The position numbers and the translations under genes are program-made. DNA of 64,000 nucleotides from CAVTJL01 sp963752325. GTDB taxonomy: Bacteria; Pseudomonadota; Alphaproteobacteria; Geminicoccales; Geminicoccaceae. Positions 10,015 through 18,187 of the stretch are shown piece by piece; position 1 is the stretch's first letter, and each line of letters opens with the position of its first letter. The stretch spans positions 868,001 to 932,000 of the forward strand of contig CAVVXU010000005.1 of assembly GCA_963752325.1 (NCBI GenBank), given 5' to 3'. Below the pieces are notes generated by a model. It made no database searches. It worked only from the letters and a program-made list of their open reading frames with translations, and had not been told where the DNA came from.

Positions 10015-11145
10015 TTACCCGGCGGCGGCGGCGCGCTCGATGACCGGCAGCCAAGCGGGCTCGACCGCGAGGCCGAAGCGCTCGGCCAGGGCTTCCTCGA
10101 TACCGCCCGCGTCGAGCTGCCGGCGCTCCACGAGGCCACCGGGACGCCGGACGGTCAGCTGGCCATTCAGCAGGGTCGAGCGCGCCTCCGGCGTCACCCG
10201 TGCCACGACCAGCGCGCTGCGGAAGGGCGAGGCCGGATGCGTCGAGGTGAACCAGTTGGCCGGCTCGAGATCCACCTCCTCCTGCGGCTCGGGTGCCAGC
10301 TGGTAGAGCGGGGCCCAGCGCTCCTCGAGCCGGGCCTGGACCTGGAGGCCGCTGCCGAAGGCGACGACGCGAAAAGCCTCGTGCGCGGTGGGCTGCGGCT
10401 CGCCTGTGTCGATCCGCAAGGGTGCCGTCGGAACGGAGCTGCCGAAGCCCACATCGGCGAGCCAAGGCGTGCCCTCGATCGTGACCTTGAGGGCCATGTG
10501 GGTGCGGGGCCGCGGCGGAGCACCGGGCGGTGCCCGCCAGAGCACGCGCCCGACCAGGATCTCGACGTCGAAGCCGATCGCCACGAGGACGCGCCGCAAA
10601 AGGCCGTTCTGCTCGAAGCAGTAGCCGCCGCGGCGGGCGTGAATCAGCTTGGCGTCGACCGCGGCGGAGGAGAGATCGACGCCGCGGTCGAGAAGCACGT
10701 CGATCGCCTCGAAGGGAATGGCGGCGGGGTGATGCTCGACCAGCGCCCGCAGCGTCGCGAGCGTGGGCTCGAGCGGCCCCGCATAGCCGATGCGGGCGCA
10801 GTAGGCGTCGAGATCGACCGCCGGCTTTTTCCCCGCCTCCGCGAGCGCCGCTGCGATCTCGCGGACCGCGCGCGGTGCCCAGGTATCGAGGAAGCGGGCC
10901 TCCGGGCTCTGGCGCCTGAAGCTCTCCTTCAGCCGTTCCGCGACCGGGCCGTGGAGGCCGCCGCCGAAGGCGATGAGGTCGAACGACCGGGCGTCGAACA
11001 GCTCGGGCGCACGCTCGGCCTCGATCGAGCCTTCGACATGGAGGCCGAGGTCGGCCAGCTCCTGCATCACGGTCTCGAGCACCGCGGGCGAGCGGCCGAG
11101 GACGAGGACGCGCTTGCCGGCGATGCCGAGGCCCTCCCCACTCAT
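10015..11145 (-). CDS. Arylamine N-acetyltransferase with extra N-terminal alpha/beta domain
   Basis: Acetylates arylamines, hydrazines and hydroxylamines from acetyl-CoA. The NAT domain covers residues ~130-376 with the catalytic triad visible: Cys176 (RRGGYCFEQNGLL), His216 (THMALKV) and Asp231 (WLADVGFGSSVPTAPL). Cys-His and His-Asp spacings are those of the family. Unusually, about 105 residues precede it (GKRVLVLGRSPAVLETVMQE, FDLIAFGGGLHGPVAERL), a Rossmann- or receiver-like fold without an obvious phosphoacceptor; normal bacterial NATs begin near residue 105 of this protein. ATG 11145 overlaps the stop of the upstream FMN reductase gene (ATGA), so the two are one operon, probably driven by the sox-type promoter at 11.75 kb. 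Confidence 0.85.
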   Translation of the reverse strand: MSGEGLGIAGKRVLVLGRSPAVLETVMQELADLGLHVEGSIEAERAPELFDARSFDLIAFGGGLHGPVAERLKESFRRQSPEARFLDTWAPRAVREIAAALAEAGKKPAVDLDAYCARIGYAGPLEPTLATLRALVEHHPAAIPFEAIDVLLDRGVDLSSAAVDAKLIHARRGGYCFEQNGLLRRVLVAIGFDVEILVGRVLWRAPPGAPPRPRTHMALKVTIEGTPWLADVGFGSSVPTAPLRIDTGEPQPTAHEAFRVVAFGSGLQVQARLEERWAPLYQLAPEPQEEVDLEPANWFTSTHPASPFRSALVVARVTPEARSTLLNGQLTVRRPGGLVERRQLDAGGIEEALAERFGLAVEPAWLPVIERAAAAG

Positions 11146-11702
11146 GCGACGGCCTCCGGGTAGGCCCGGGCTTGCCTCGCCTCGCGCAGGGCCAGCGCCC
11201 ACCAGGCGAGGCGGCCGAGCATGGTGGCCATGGCCTTGCCCACGGCCTCGGGGTCATGCGGCCGGCCCTCGGGGTCGAACTGCGCGCGGGCGTTGGCGAA
11301 GCTGACGCTGTCGCGGATGCCTACGGCGTGGAGCTCGGCGAAGACGTGGCGCAGATGCTCCACGGCCCGCAGGCCGCCCGAGACGCCGCCATAGGAGACG
11401 AAGGCCACGGGCTTGGTCCACCACTCGCCGTGTGCTGTGTCGATGAGCGCCTTGAGCGGTGCCGGGTAGGAATGGTTGTACTCGGGCGTCACGACGACAA
11501 AAGCCTCCGCCCGGCCGATGCGGGCGCGGAGCGCCTGCCGGCCCTCGGCCGAGGCGTGCTCGATGGCGGCGGGGTCGACGACGTCGAGCGAGAAATCCTC
11601 TTGGGCGGCGATCAGGTCCGCGGCCCAGCCGGCGACCATGTCGCAGAAGCGGCCCTCCCGCGTGCTGCCGTAGATCAGGGCGAGGTCGATCTTCTTGCTC
11701 AT
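11142..11702 (-). CDS. NAD(P)H-dependent FMN reductase (flavodoxin-like fold)
   Basis: Small flavoprotein of the NADPH-dependent FMN/quinone/azo reductase family (186 aa). The N-terminal FMN phosphate loop LALIYGSTREGRFC and the family signature VVTPEYNHSYPAPLKALIDT are both present, as is WTKPVAFVSYGGVSGGLRA. The ATG at 11702 gives the usual N-terminus; an upstream in-frame ATG at 11744 would add 14 residues and would lie within a few bases of the putative promoter, so 11702 is preferred. It overlaps the NAT gene by 4 bases and is divergent from soxR. In other bacteria SoxR commonly controls flavin or quinone reductases of this kind, which fits the sox box 47 bases upstream. Confidence 0.86.
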   Translation of the reverse strand: MSKKIDLALIYGSTREGRFCDMVAGWAADLIAAQEDFSLDVVDPAAIEHASAEGRQALRARIGRAEAFVVVTPEYNHSYPAPLKALIDTAHGEWWTKPVAFVSYGGVSGGLRAVEHLRHVFAELHAVGIRDSVSFANARAQFDPEGRPHDPEAVGKAMATMLGRLAWWALALREARQARAYPEAVA

Positions 11703-11739
11703 GCGCTGGGCGCTCCGGGCTTGTCGGTCCACGAGCGGC

Positions 11740-11770
11740 GGCATAGAACCTCAAGCATGGTTGAGGTCAA
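11740..11770 (-). promoter_or_regulatory. Sox-type promoter for the reductase/NAT operon
   Basis: On the minus strand a TTGACC (-35, 11765-11770) and TATGCC (-10, 11740-11745) are separated by 19 bases. Such over-long spacers are the mark of MerR-family-activated promoters, and this matches the layout of the classic soxS promoter (-35, 19 bases holding the operator, -10). The sox box lies within the spacer and touches the -35. Transcription would start near 11733 and reach the reductase ATG at 11702. Confidence 0.68.
11749..11766. promoter_or_regulatory. SoxR operator (sox box)
   Basis: The 18-mer CCTCAAGCATGGTTGAGG is symmetric at 16 of 18 positions. It has the same outer arms (CCTCAA/TTGAGG) and length as the known enterobacterial sox box. 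It lies between the divergent reductase and soxR genes and overlaps the upstream ATG (11757) that automated calling might choose for soxR. Confidence 0.82.
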
Positions 11771-11774
11771 GGGT

Positions 11775-12251
11775 ATGCGACAGGCCGGTCCGAGCAGCAT
11801 CGGCAAGGCGCTCACGGTGGGCGAGGTGGCGGAGCGCAGCGGGCTCGCCGTCTCGGCCATCCACTTTTACGAGGCGAAGGGGCTGATCCGGAGCTGGCGC
11901 AGCCCGGGCAACCAGCGCCGCTATCCGCGCGAGGTGCTGCGCCGCGTCGCGGTCATCAAGGTGGCGCAGCGGGTGGGCGTTCCGCTCGCCACGATCGCCG
12001 AGGCTCTGAGCGCGCTGCCGGACGGGCGTGTGCCCACGGCGGACGACTGGAGTCAGCTGTCGGCACGCTGGCGGGCGGACCTCGACGCCCGGATCCTGCG
12101 GCTGACCCGGCTGCGCGACGAGCTCGATGGCTGCATCGGCTGCGGGTGCCTGTCGACGAAGGACTGCCCGCTGCGCAATCCCTGGGACGTGCTGGCCGAG
12201 GAGGGCCCGGGCCCGCGCCTGCTCGAGCCCACGTCCAGCAAGACCGCTTGA
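11775..12251 (+). CDS. soxR: Redox-sensitive transcriptional activator SoxR (MerR family)
   Basis: A [2Fe-2S] redox sensor of the MerR family, 158 residues. The winged-helix N-terminus reads LTVGEVAERSGLAVSAIHFY, then EAKGLIRSWRSPGNQRRYPR, near-identical to SoxR. The cluster ligands C120-x2-C123-x-C125-x5-C131 (DGCIGCGCLSTKDCPLRNP) are complete. I choose ATG 11775 because it has a GAGG eight bases upstream and places the cysteines one residue from their E. coli positions. ATG 11757 lies inside the sox box and has no ribosome site. The gene faces away from the reductase/NAT operon that it probably controls; only one sox box is seen, so it may also affect its own expression. Confidence 0.94.
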   Translation: MRQAGPSSIGKALTVGEVAERSGLAVSAIHFYEAKGLIRSWRSPGNQRRYPREVLRRVAVIKVAQRVGVPLATIAEALSALPDGRVPTADDWSQLSARWRADLDARILRLTRLRDELDGCIGCGCLSTKDCPLRNPWDVLAEEGPGPRLLEPTSSKTA

Positions 12252-12287
12252 CCCTGTGCCGCGGCCCCGGCACCTATCGCCGCCATC

Positions 12288-13364
12288 ATGAGCACGACCG
12301 CCTTCGATCATAAGCTCGACGCCATCCTGGCGCGCCGCGAGGAGCTGAACGCCCTCCTGGTGACGGCCAGTGCCGCCGACTATGCGCGGCTGGGCAGGGA
12401 GCTGGCCGAGCTCGATCCGGTCGTGGCCGGCATCGAGGCGTTCCGCGCCGCCGAGGCCGAGGACCGGGAGCTGGCCACGCTCGCTCGCGACAGCGGCGGC
12501 GATCCCGAGATGCGCGAGCTGGCCCAGGCCGAGCGGGCGGAGCTGGCGGAGCGGCTGCCGGCGCTGCGCCAGCAGGTCCAGGTGCTCCTGCTGCCGCGGG
12601 ACGCGGCGGACGAGAAGAGCGCCATCCTCGAGGTGCGGGCGGGGACGGGCGGCGAGGAGGCGGCGCTCTTCGCTGGCGATCTCTTGCGCATGTACCAGCG
12701 CTATGCCGACATCAAAGGCTGGCGCTTCGAGATCCTGGCGATGAGCGAGACGGATCTGGGCGGGATCAAGGAGGCGACGGCCAGCGTCGAGGGCCGGGGT
12801 GTCTTCGCCCATCTCAAGTTCGAGGCGGGCGTGCATCGCGTGCAGCGCGTTCCCGTCACCGAGGGCGGCGGGCGCATCCACACCTCGGCCGCGACCGTGG
12901 CGGTGCTGCCCGAGGCCGAGGATGTCGACATCGACATCGACGAGAAGGACCTGCGGATCGACGTCTACCGTGCCTCGGGCGCCGGCGGGCAGCACGTCAA
13001 CCGGACCGAGAGCGCCGTCCGCATCACCCACCTGCCGAGCGGCCTCGTCGTCGCGATCCAGGACGAGAAGTCGCAGCACAAGAACCGCGCCAAGGCGATG
13101 AAGATCCTGCGCGCCCGGCTCTACGACGCGGAGCGCTCGGCCCTCGACGCCGAGCGGGCGGCGAGCCGCCGCGGCCAGGTGGGCTCGGGCGACCGATCGG
13201 AGCGCATCCGCACCTACAACTTTCCGCAGAACCGGGTCACGGACCACCGCATCGGCCTCACTCTCTACAAGCTCGAGCAGGTGCTCTCGGGCGAGGCGCT
13301 GGAAGAGCTGGTGGGCGCCTTGATCTCCGAGGAGCAGGCGGCGCGGCTTGCCGAGGTCGACTGA
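12288..13364 (+). CDS. prfA: Peptide chain release factor 1
   Basis: Terminates translation at UAA and UAG. Intact, 358 residues. Visible features are the codon-recognition PVT tripeptide in RVPVTEGGGRIHTSAATVAV, the catalytic GGQ at residues 233-235 (SGAGGQHVNRTESAVRITH), and the C-terminal SDRSERIRTYNFPQNRVTDH-type segment seen here as GDRSERIRTYNFPQNR. The PVT triplet marks RF1 rather than RF2 (SPF). It is followed by prmC, the methyltransferase that modifies the GGQ glutamine, with overlapping reading frames. Confidence 0.96.
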   Translation: MSTTAFDHKLDAILARREELNALLVTASAADYARLGRELAELDPVVAGIEAFRAAEAEDRELATLARDSGGDPEMRELAQAERAELAERLPALRQQVQVLLLPRDAADEKSAILEVRAGTGGEEAALFAGDLLRMYQRYADIKGWRFEILAMSETDLGGIKEATASVEGRGVFAHLKFEAGVHRVQRVPVTEGGGRIHTSAATVAVLPEAEDVDIDIDEKDLRIDVYRASGAGGQHVNRTESAVRITHLPSGLVVAIQDEKSQHKNRAKAMKILRARLYDAERSALDAERAASRRGQVGSGDRSERIRTYNFPQNRVTDHRIGLTLYKLEQVLSGEALEELVGALISEEQAARLAEVD

Positions 13365-14286
13365 CCCCGCCTCGACGGTCCAAGGGGCGCTGCAGGGCGT
13401 CCGCGCGAGGCTGCGCGCAGGCCGCATCGACAGCGCCGATCTCGATGCGCGTCTGCTGGTGCAGCGTGCGACCGGGCTGACGCGCGAGCGGCAGATAGCC
13501 CAGTCCGGAGCGCCCCGTTGCGCCGGACGAGCGCGCCCTGCTGGAGGCGCTGGTCGAGCGAAGGCTCGGCCGCGAGCCGCTGGCCTATCTGCTGGGCGAG
13601 CGCGAGTTTTTTGGTCTTTTGTTCGAGGTCTCGCCGGCGGTGCTGGTGCCGCGCCCGGAGACCGAGCTTCTGGTCGAGGAGGCGCTCGTCGGCCCTGCCC
13701 GATCGCGCGGCCGGGCTCCGTCTCCTCGATCTCGGCACCGGCTCGGGATGCCTCGCCGTCACCGCGCTCACGCTCTGCCGGCGGCCCTGGGCGTAGCCGT
13801 GGAACGCTCGGCCAGCGGCGCTCGCCCGTGGCCGCGCCCAATGCCCGGCGGCACGGCGTCGAGCGCCGGCTGCTGCTGGTCCAGGGCGACTGGACGAGCG
13901 GCGCTTCGCGGGCCGCTTCGACCTCGTCCTCGCCAACCCGCCCTATGTGGCGGAGGGCGAGATGGCGGGGCTGGAGCCCGAGGTCAGGGAGTCTTCGAGC
14001 CGCGCTCGGCGCTGGCTGGCCGGGCTCGACGGGCTCGACGACTACCGCCGCATTCTGCCGGCGCTGCCGGGCCTCCTGGCGCCGGGACGGCGTGGCGCTG
14101 CTCGAGCTGGGCGCCGGCCAGGCCGAGGCGCTGGCGGACCTCGCCCGCGCGCAGGGGCTCGAGGTCAGCTTCGCTCGGGATCTGGCGGGCGTGGCAGCGC
14201 TGCGCTCGGCTCCGTCTTCCGCGGGAAGAGCGGGGCTCGCGAGACACCGGCTGACGGCGGCGGCGATCGCGTCCTCGGGCAGGTGA
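13348..14286 (+). CDS. prmC: Release factor glutamine methyltransferase PrmC, heavily frame-broken
   Basis: PrmC methylates the GGQ glutamine of release factors. It must be assembled from all three frames: VQGALQGVRARLRAGRIDSA at the start, then GREPLAYLLGEREFFGLLFE and VLVPRPETELLVEEAL, then LRLLDLGTGSGCLAVTAL (SAM motif I), then FDLVLANPPYVAEGEMAGLE (the catalytic NPPY at about 13936), and ALLELGAGQAEALADLARAQ near the end. At least five frame changes occur (about 13510, 13700, 13800, 13890, 14080). The likely start is TTG 13348, overlapping prfA by 17 bases. The 3' end is uncertain because coding signal on the other strand begins near 14.2 kb; a normal-length PrmC would stop around 14200-14230. 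Confidence 0.75.
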   Translation: MPRSTDPASTVQGALQGVRARLRAGRIDSADLDARLLVQRATGLTRERQIAQSGAPRCAGRARPAGGAGRAKARPRAAGLSAGRARVFWSFVRGLAGGAGAAPGDRASGRGGARRPCPIARPGSVSSISAPARDASPSPRSRSAGGPGRSRGTLGQRRSPVAAPNARRHGVERRLLLVQGDWTSGASRAASTSSSPTRPMWRRARWRGWSPRSGSLRAALGAGWPGSTGSTTTAAFCRRCRASWRRDGVALLELGAGQAEALADLARAQGLEVSFARDLAGVAALRSAPSSAGRAGLARHRLTAAAIASSGR

Positions 14287-14430
14287 GCCCAGATGGCGGC
14301 GACCTCGGCTGTCGCCTCAGCCGCCAGCGCCTCGCCCACGAGCCCCTCCCGACGCAGCCGGTCCGAGCGCGCGCCGGGCGGCATGGTCGAGATCGCGGGC
14401 CCGCGCGTCGCACATCATCGACATCGCCAT
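14190..14430 (-). other. Unassigned coding-like stretch
   Basis: Between prmC and the mechanosensitive channel the minus strand has a G/C-ending codon pattern and an Ala/Glu-rich helical reading (LRREGLVGEALAAEATAEVA, then AIWAHLPEDAIAAAVSR). A possible start is ATG 14430, directly after GAGGGG, but the frame must change near 14370 and no clear stop follows. It may be a small helical protein or a shifted tail of the channel gene. I recognise no family. Confidence 0.25.
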
Positions 14431-16707
14431 CCCCTCGCCTGCCGTCCGGGCCCTACTCGGCCGCCTGCGGTCTCCGGCCGCGTCATCTCGATCGCACGCT
14501 GCGCCACCGCCGAGGTCGGCGCCGTCGCCCTCGCCGCCGGCCACCGTGACGGTCGGGAGGCGCGAAGTGGATGTCGTTCGGCGGCGAAGTGCCTCTTCAG
14601 CTTGTCGTAGATCACCCGGCGGACGACGAACTGCTCGCCCGGCTTGGTCTTGATCTTCATCCGGATCTGGATCGCGAAGTCACCCATCTCCGCAACACCC
14701 TGCGACTTCAGCGGCTCGAGGATGATGGCGGCGAGCTCGGGGTCCTCCATGAGCTCCTTGCTGACCTGCCTTGATGACCTTCTTCACCTGGTCGAGATCG
14801 GTATCGTAGGTAACATTGACCATCAGCTTGTCGATGACCCAGTCGCGGGACAGGTTCTGGATGGCGCCCAGCGAGCCGAAGGGCACCGTGTAGAGCGGGC
14901 CGCGATGGTGGCGGAGCTTCACCGAGCGCAGCGAGAACGACTCGACCGTGCCCTTCACGCTGCCGCTCACGATGTACTCGCCCACACGGAAGGCGTCGTC
15001 GAGCAGGAAGAACATGCCGGAGATGATGTCCTTCACGAGCGTCTGGGCGCCGAAGCCGATGGCGACGCCGACGACGCCGGCGCCGGCCAGGAGCGGGCCG
15101 ATCTGCACGCCCAGCGACGAGAGCACCATCAGCACCGCCATCACGACCAGCACGACGAAGGCGATGTTGCGGAGGATCGGCAGGAGCGTCCGGAGCCTCG
15201 CCTGCCGGCTGGCCTCGGCGCCCTCGGCGTGAGGCCCGCCATCCGTGGTGGCGAGCTGCCGGTCGATGAACGCGCGCAGCAGATGCCAGGCGAAGTCGGC
15301 GAGCAGCAGGATGACCACCGCATTGAGCGCGCCCGCCAGGAGACGCATGCCGATGGTCGTGCCGCCGGTGATCTGGCCGAGGCCCATGCCCCAGGCCCAG
15401 GCGAGCAGGAAGCGCAGCACCGATGATCAGGAGCGCACGGAGGCCGCGCTCCGTGGCGGCGACCAGCACGCTCGGCGGCGGGGCGATCCCGGCCTCCTCC
15501 TCCACCGGGGAGCGGAACAGGTGCAGGACCATCCGATGCGCCGCGCCGAGCAGCGGCGGCAGGGCCAGCAGGACGACGAGCAGCCAGAAGACGCGCATCA
15601 TGCCGGCGACCCAAAGGCCCCACATGATCACGGCCGCGGCGGAGAGCAGGATGGGCCAGAGCTTGCCGAAGCGGGGGGCCGAGGGCGCCTCGGCCGTATG
15701 CTCGGCCATCCTGATGGCGTGGCTGCGCCAGATCATCCAAAGGGCGATGCCGAGCAGGACAAGCCCCAGCGCGTAGGCGACGAGGCGACGAGCCTCCGGT
15801 CGGGAAGCCCAGGAGGCCGAGCGCGCCGATCGTGAACCATCCGAAGGCGAACCAGCCCACGAAGAGCTGGAGGCCCCGTGTCCACATGCGGGCGCGCGCG
15901 GCGCTCATCGGGACCAGACGGAAGCGCTCGGCGCCAGGCGAGAAGACGAAGCGGGTGACCGACGTAGGCCATCCGGATGACGAGGAAAACCATGAGATAG
16001 CCCAGCACCAGCTCGCGCAGCAGCGGCGGCCAGGGGAAGAGGAGGAAGGCGCCGACGCTGCCGATGGCGAAGGCCAGAACCCAGGTGACGCCGAAGCCGA
16101 GCCGCATCACGGTGGCGATCAGGCGGTCGCGGACGGAGGTGACCGACGCGTTGATGATCCGCGTCCGCAACCCGGCGCTCGTGCGCCAGAAGATCCATTC
16201 GACGAGAAAGCCCATGCCGACGAACAGCGCCACCAGCATCACGATCCGCCCGAGGCCGCTCCCCGAGAGCGAGTCCATGATGATCGCGTGGGCGCGGCCG
16301 AAGTCCGCGGGCAGCCTCGGCACTGCCGCCACCACGCCCTGGAGGTGGTCGCGTATGCCACTGAGCCGGTTGCCCATCTGCTCCTGCAGCCCCATGGCCC
16401 CGCCCATGCCCGCCATGTCGCTCGAGGCGCCGCTCGACGTCGCCGCGGGCTCACTCGAGGGTGGGGCCGCCTCATGCTTGGCGATCCAGCCCTGCACGGC
16501 CGGATCCGCCAGCAGCTTCAAGAGCTCCTGCACCTGAACGGGCGTCGCGGCGGTCCCCTCGGCCGGGGCAGGCGTCGTCTCGGCGGCTGCGACGGGCAAG
16601 ACCCGGACGCCGCCGACGAGCAGCAGGGCGAGAAGCGCCAGCCGGAAGATTGCCCCGATGACGCCCGAGGCGCAGGTGGTCGAGTTGGCGGATGCTCCTG
16701 ACGACAT
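14415..16707 (-). CDS. Large mechanosensitive channel of the MscS family, frame-broken
   Basis: Inner-membrane osmotic safety valve of the long MscS class (about 750-760 residues, YbiO-like size). A signal-like N-terminus (IFRLALLALLLVGGVRVLPV) is followed by a periplasmic region, then several membrane segments. The MscS pore and beta domain show VQIGPLLAGAGVVGVAIGFG with AQTLVKDIISGMFFLLDD, then FRVGEYIVSGSVKGTVESFS and YTVPFGSLGAIQNLSRDW. The C-terminal mixed domain is GDFAIQIRMKIKTKPGEQF. Frame changes lie near 15960, 15795, 15420, 14770 and 14575. ATG 16707 has GAGG eight bases upstream. The exact 3' end is unclear because of the last break. Confidence 0.85.
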
Positions 16708-16888
16708 CTGACGTATCCTCTACGAGCCGAGCGACGGTTCTTCAGTTTGGCCTCGATGCTATCAGACCGGAAAGGCCGCTGCACGGGTGCGCGGCGCCCC
16801 GGCTTCACGCGGCGGCCGATCCGACGCATCCTTGCCGACGGCGAGACCCGCGTTCCGCCCTCACCTCCCGAGCCCCAGGAGAACGCCC

Positions 16889-18113
16889 ATGTCCAAGATC
16901 GATGGCGACCGGCTGCTCGCCGACCTGCGCACCCTCGCCGGGTTCGGCCGCTACAAGACCGGCGTCCATCGCCCGACCTACTCGGCCGAGGACATGGCGG
17001 CGCGCGAATGGCTGGCGGAGCGCCTGCGCGAGACCGGGCGCGAGGTCGTGATCGACGGCATCGGCAACGTCCTGGGGCGCCATCCGGCGGACGGCCCGCG
17101 CCTGCTGATCGGCTCGCACGTCGAGAGCCAGAACCAGGCCGGCTGGCTCGACGGGGCGCTGGGCGTCGTCTACGGGCTCGAGGTGGCGCGTGCCCTCGGG
17201 GCGGATCCCGATGCTGCGCGGCCTGCCTCTCGACGTCGTGGGCATCGCCGACGAGGAGGGGCACTATGGCTCCTTCATCGGCAGCCGCTCGCTCTGCGGC
17301 CTCCTGCCCGACGAGGAGATCGACGCGCTCACCAACCGCTACGACGAGACGCCGCTCAGGGTGGCGCTCGAGCGCGCGGGCCTCGCCGGCCGGCCGCGCG
17401 AGCAGCTCGATCCCAGCCGCTACAAGGGCTTCCTCGAGGCGCATATCGAGCAGGGCGACACGCTCGAGAGCAGCGGTCTCAAGGTGGGCGTCGTCACCAG
17501 CATCGTCGCGATCTGGCAGTTCCGCATCGTCTTCGAGGGCGCGCAGAACCATGCCGGCACGACGCGGATGGCGATCCGCAAGGATGCGGGCCTGGCCCTC
17601 GTCCGCCTCGCCGCCGCGATCGACCGCCGCTTTCCCGAGGTGGCCGGGCCGCGCACCGTGTGGACCACGGGCCGCATCACCCTCGATCCGGGGGCACCCA
17701 GCATCATCCCGGGCGGGGCCGAGATGCTCTTTCAGTTCCGCGACGCCGATCCCGAGCGGCTCGTCCTTCTCGAGCGCACGCTCGAGGAGCTGGTGGCCGA
17801 GGCCGACCGGACGGGACCTTGCCGGTGCCGCCTCGAGGTCCTCTCCCAGTCCGTGCCGAAAGTGATGGCCGAGCCGTTCCAGGACGCGCTCGAGCGCGCC
17901 GCCGAGGAGCACGCGCCCGGCCTCCACCTGCGCATGCCGAGCGGCGCCGGCCACGATGCGCAGATCTTCGCCCGGATCATGCCGGCGGGCATGCTGTTCG
18001 TGCCGAGCATCGGCGGGATCAGCCACCATTGGACCGAGAATACCAAGGACGAGGACATCGTTCTGGGCTGCCAGGTCATGGCCACGGCGGCCTTGACCAT
18101 CCTCCGCAGCTGA
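16889..18113 (+). CDS. M20-family amidase/carbamoylase (allantoate amidohydrolase-like), one frame break
   Basis: Zinc-dependent hydrolase of the hydantoinase/carbamoylase group, which removes carbamoyl or amide groups from N-carbamoyl amino acids, ureidoglycolate or allantoate. Metal-site segments are visible: SHVESQNQAGWLDGALG (His, Asp), VVGIADEEGHYGSFIGSRS (Glu pair), GFLEAHIEQGDTLES (His) and the dimer-domain GAQNHAGTTRMAIRKDA, with SGAGHDAQIFARIMPAGMLF and HHWTENT near the end. About 407 residues. The frame changes near 17205, where one extra C in GATCCCGATG accounts for it. It lies 74 bases upstream of a branched-chain-type ABC transporter in the same direction, so the amide substrate is probably what the transporter brings in. 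Confidence 0.82.
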
Positions 18114-18187
18114 CCGATCCGAAGAAGCTGGATCGGATCGCTCTGGGCAGGCTAAGCCTTGATCATCCATCCTTGGGAGGTGCCTCA

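Noticed and set aside
8109..10139. 676-codon open frame antisense to the Na/Pi cotransporter
   Set aside because: The plus strand encodes an intact family member over the same bases; the antisense reading is His/Gln/Arg-rich with no motif.
11751..14384. Very long open frame (877 codons) antisense to prfA and prmC
   Set aside because: It runs opposite to genes with clear motifs, and its Arg/Gly/Leu-rich reading is the usual mirror of G/C-ending codons in high-GC DNA. Only its first ~60 codons, outside prfA, have protein-like character.
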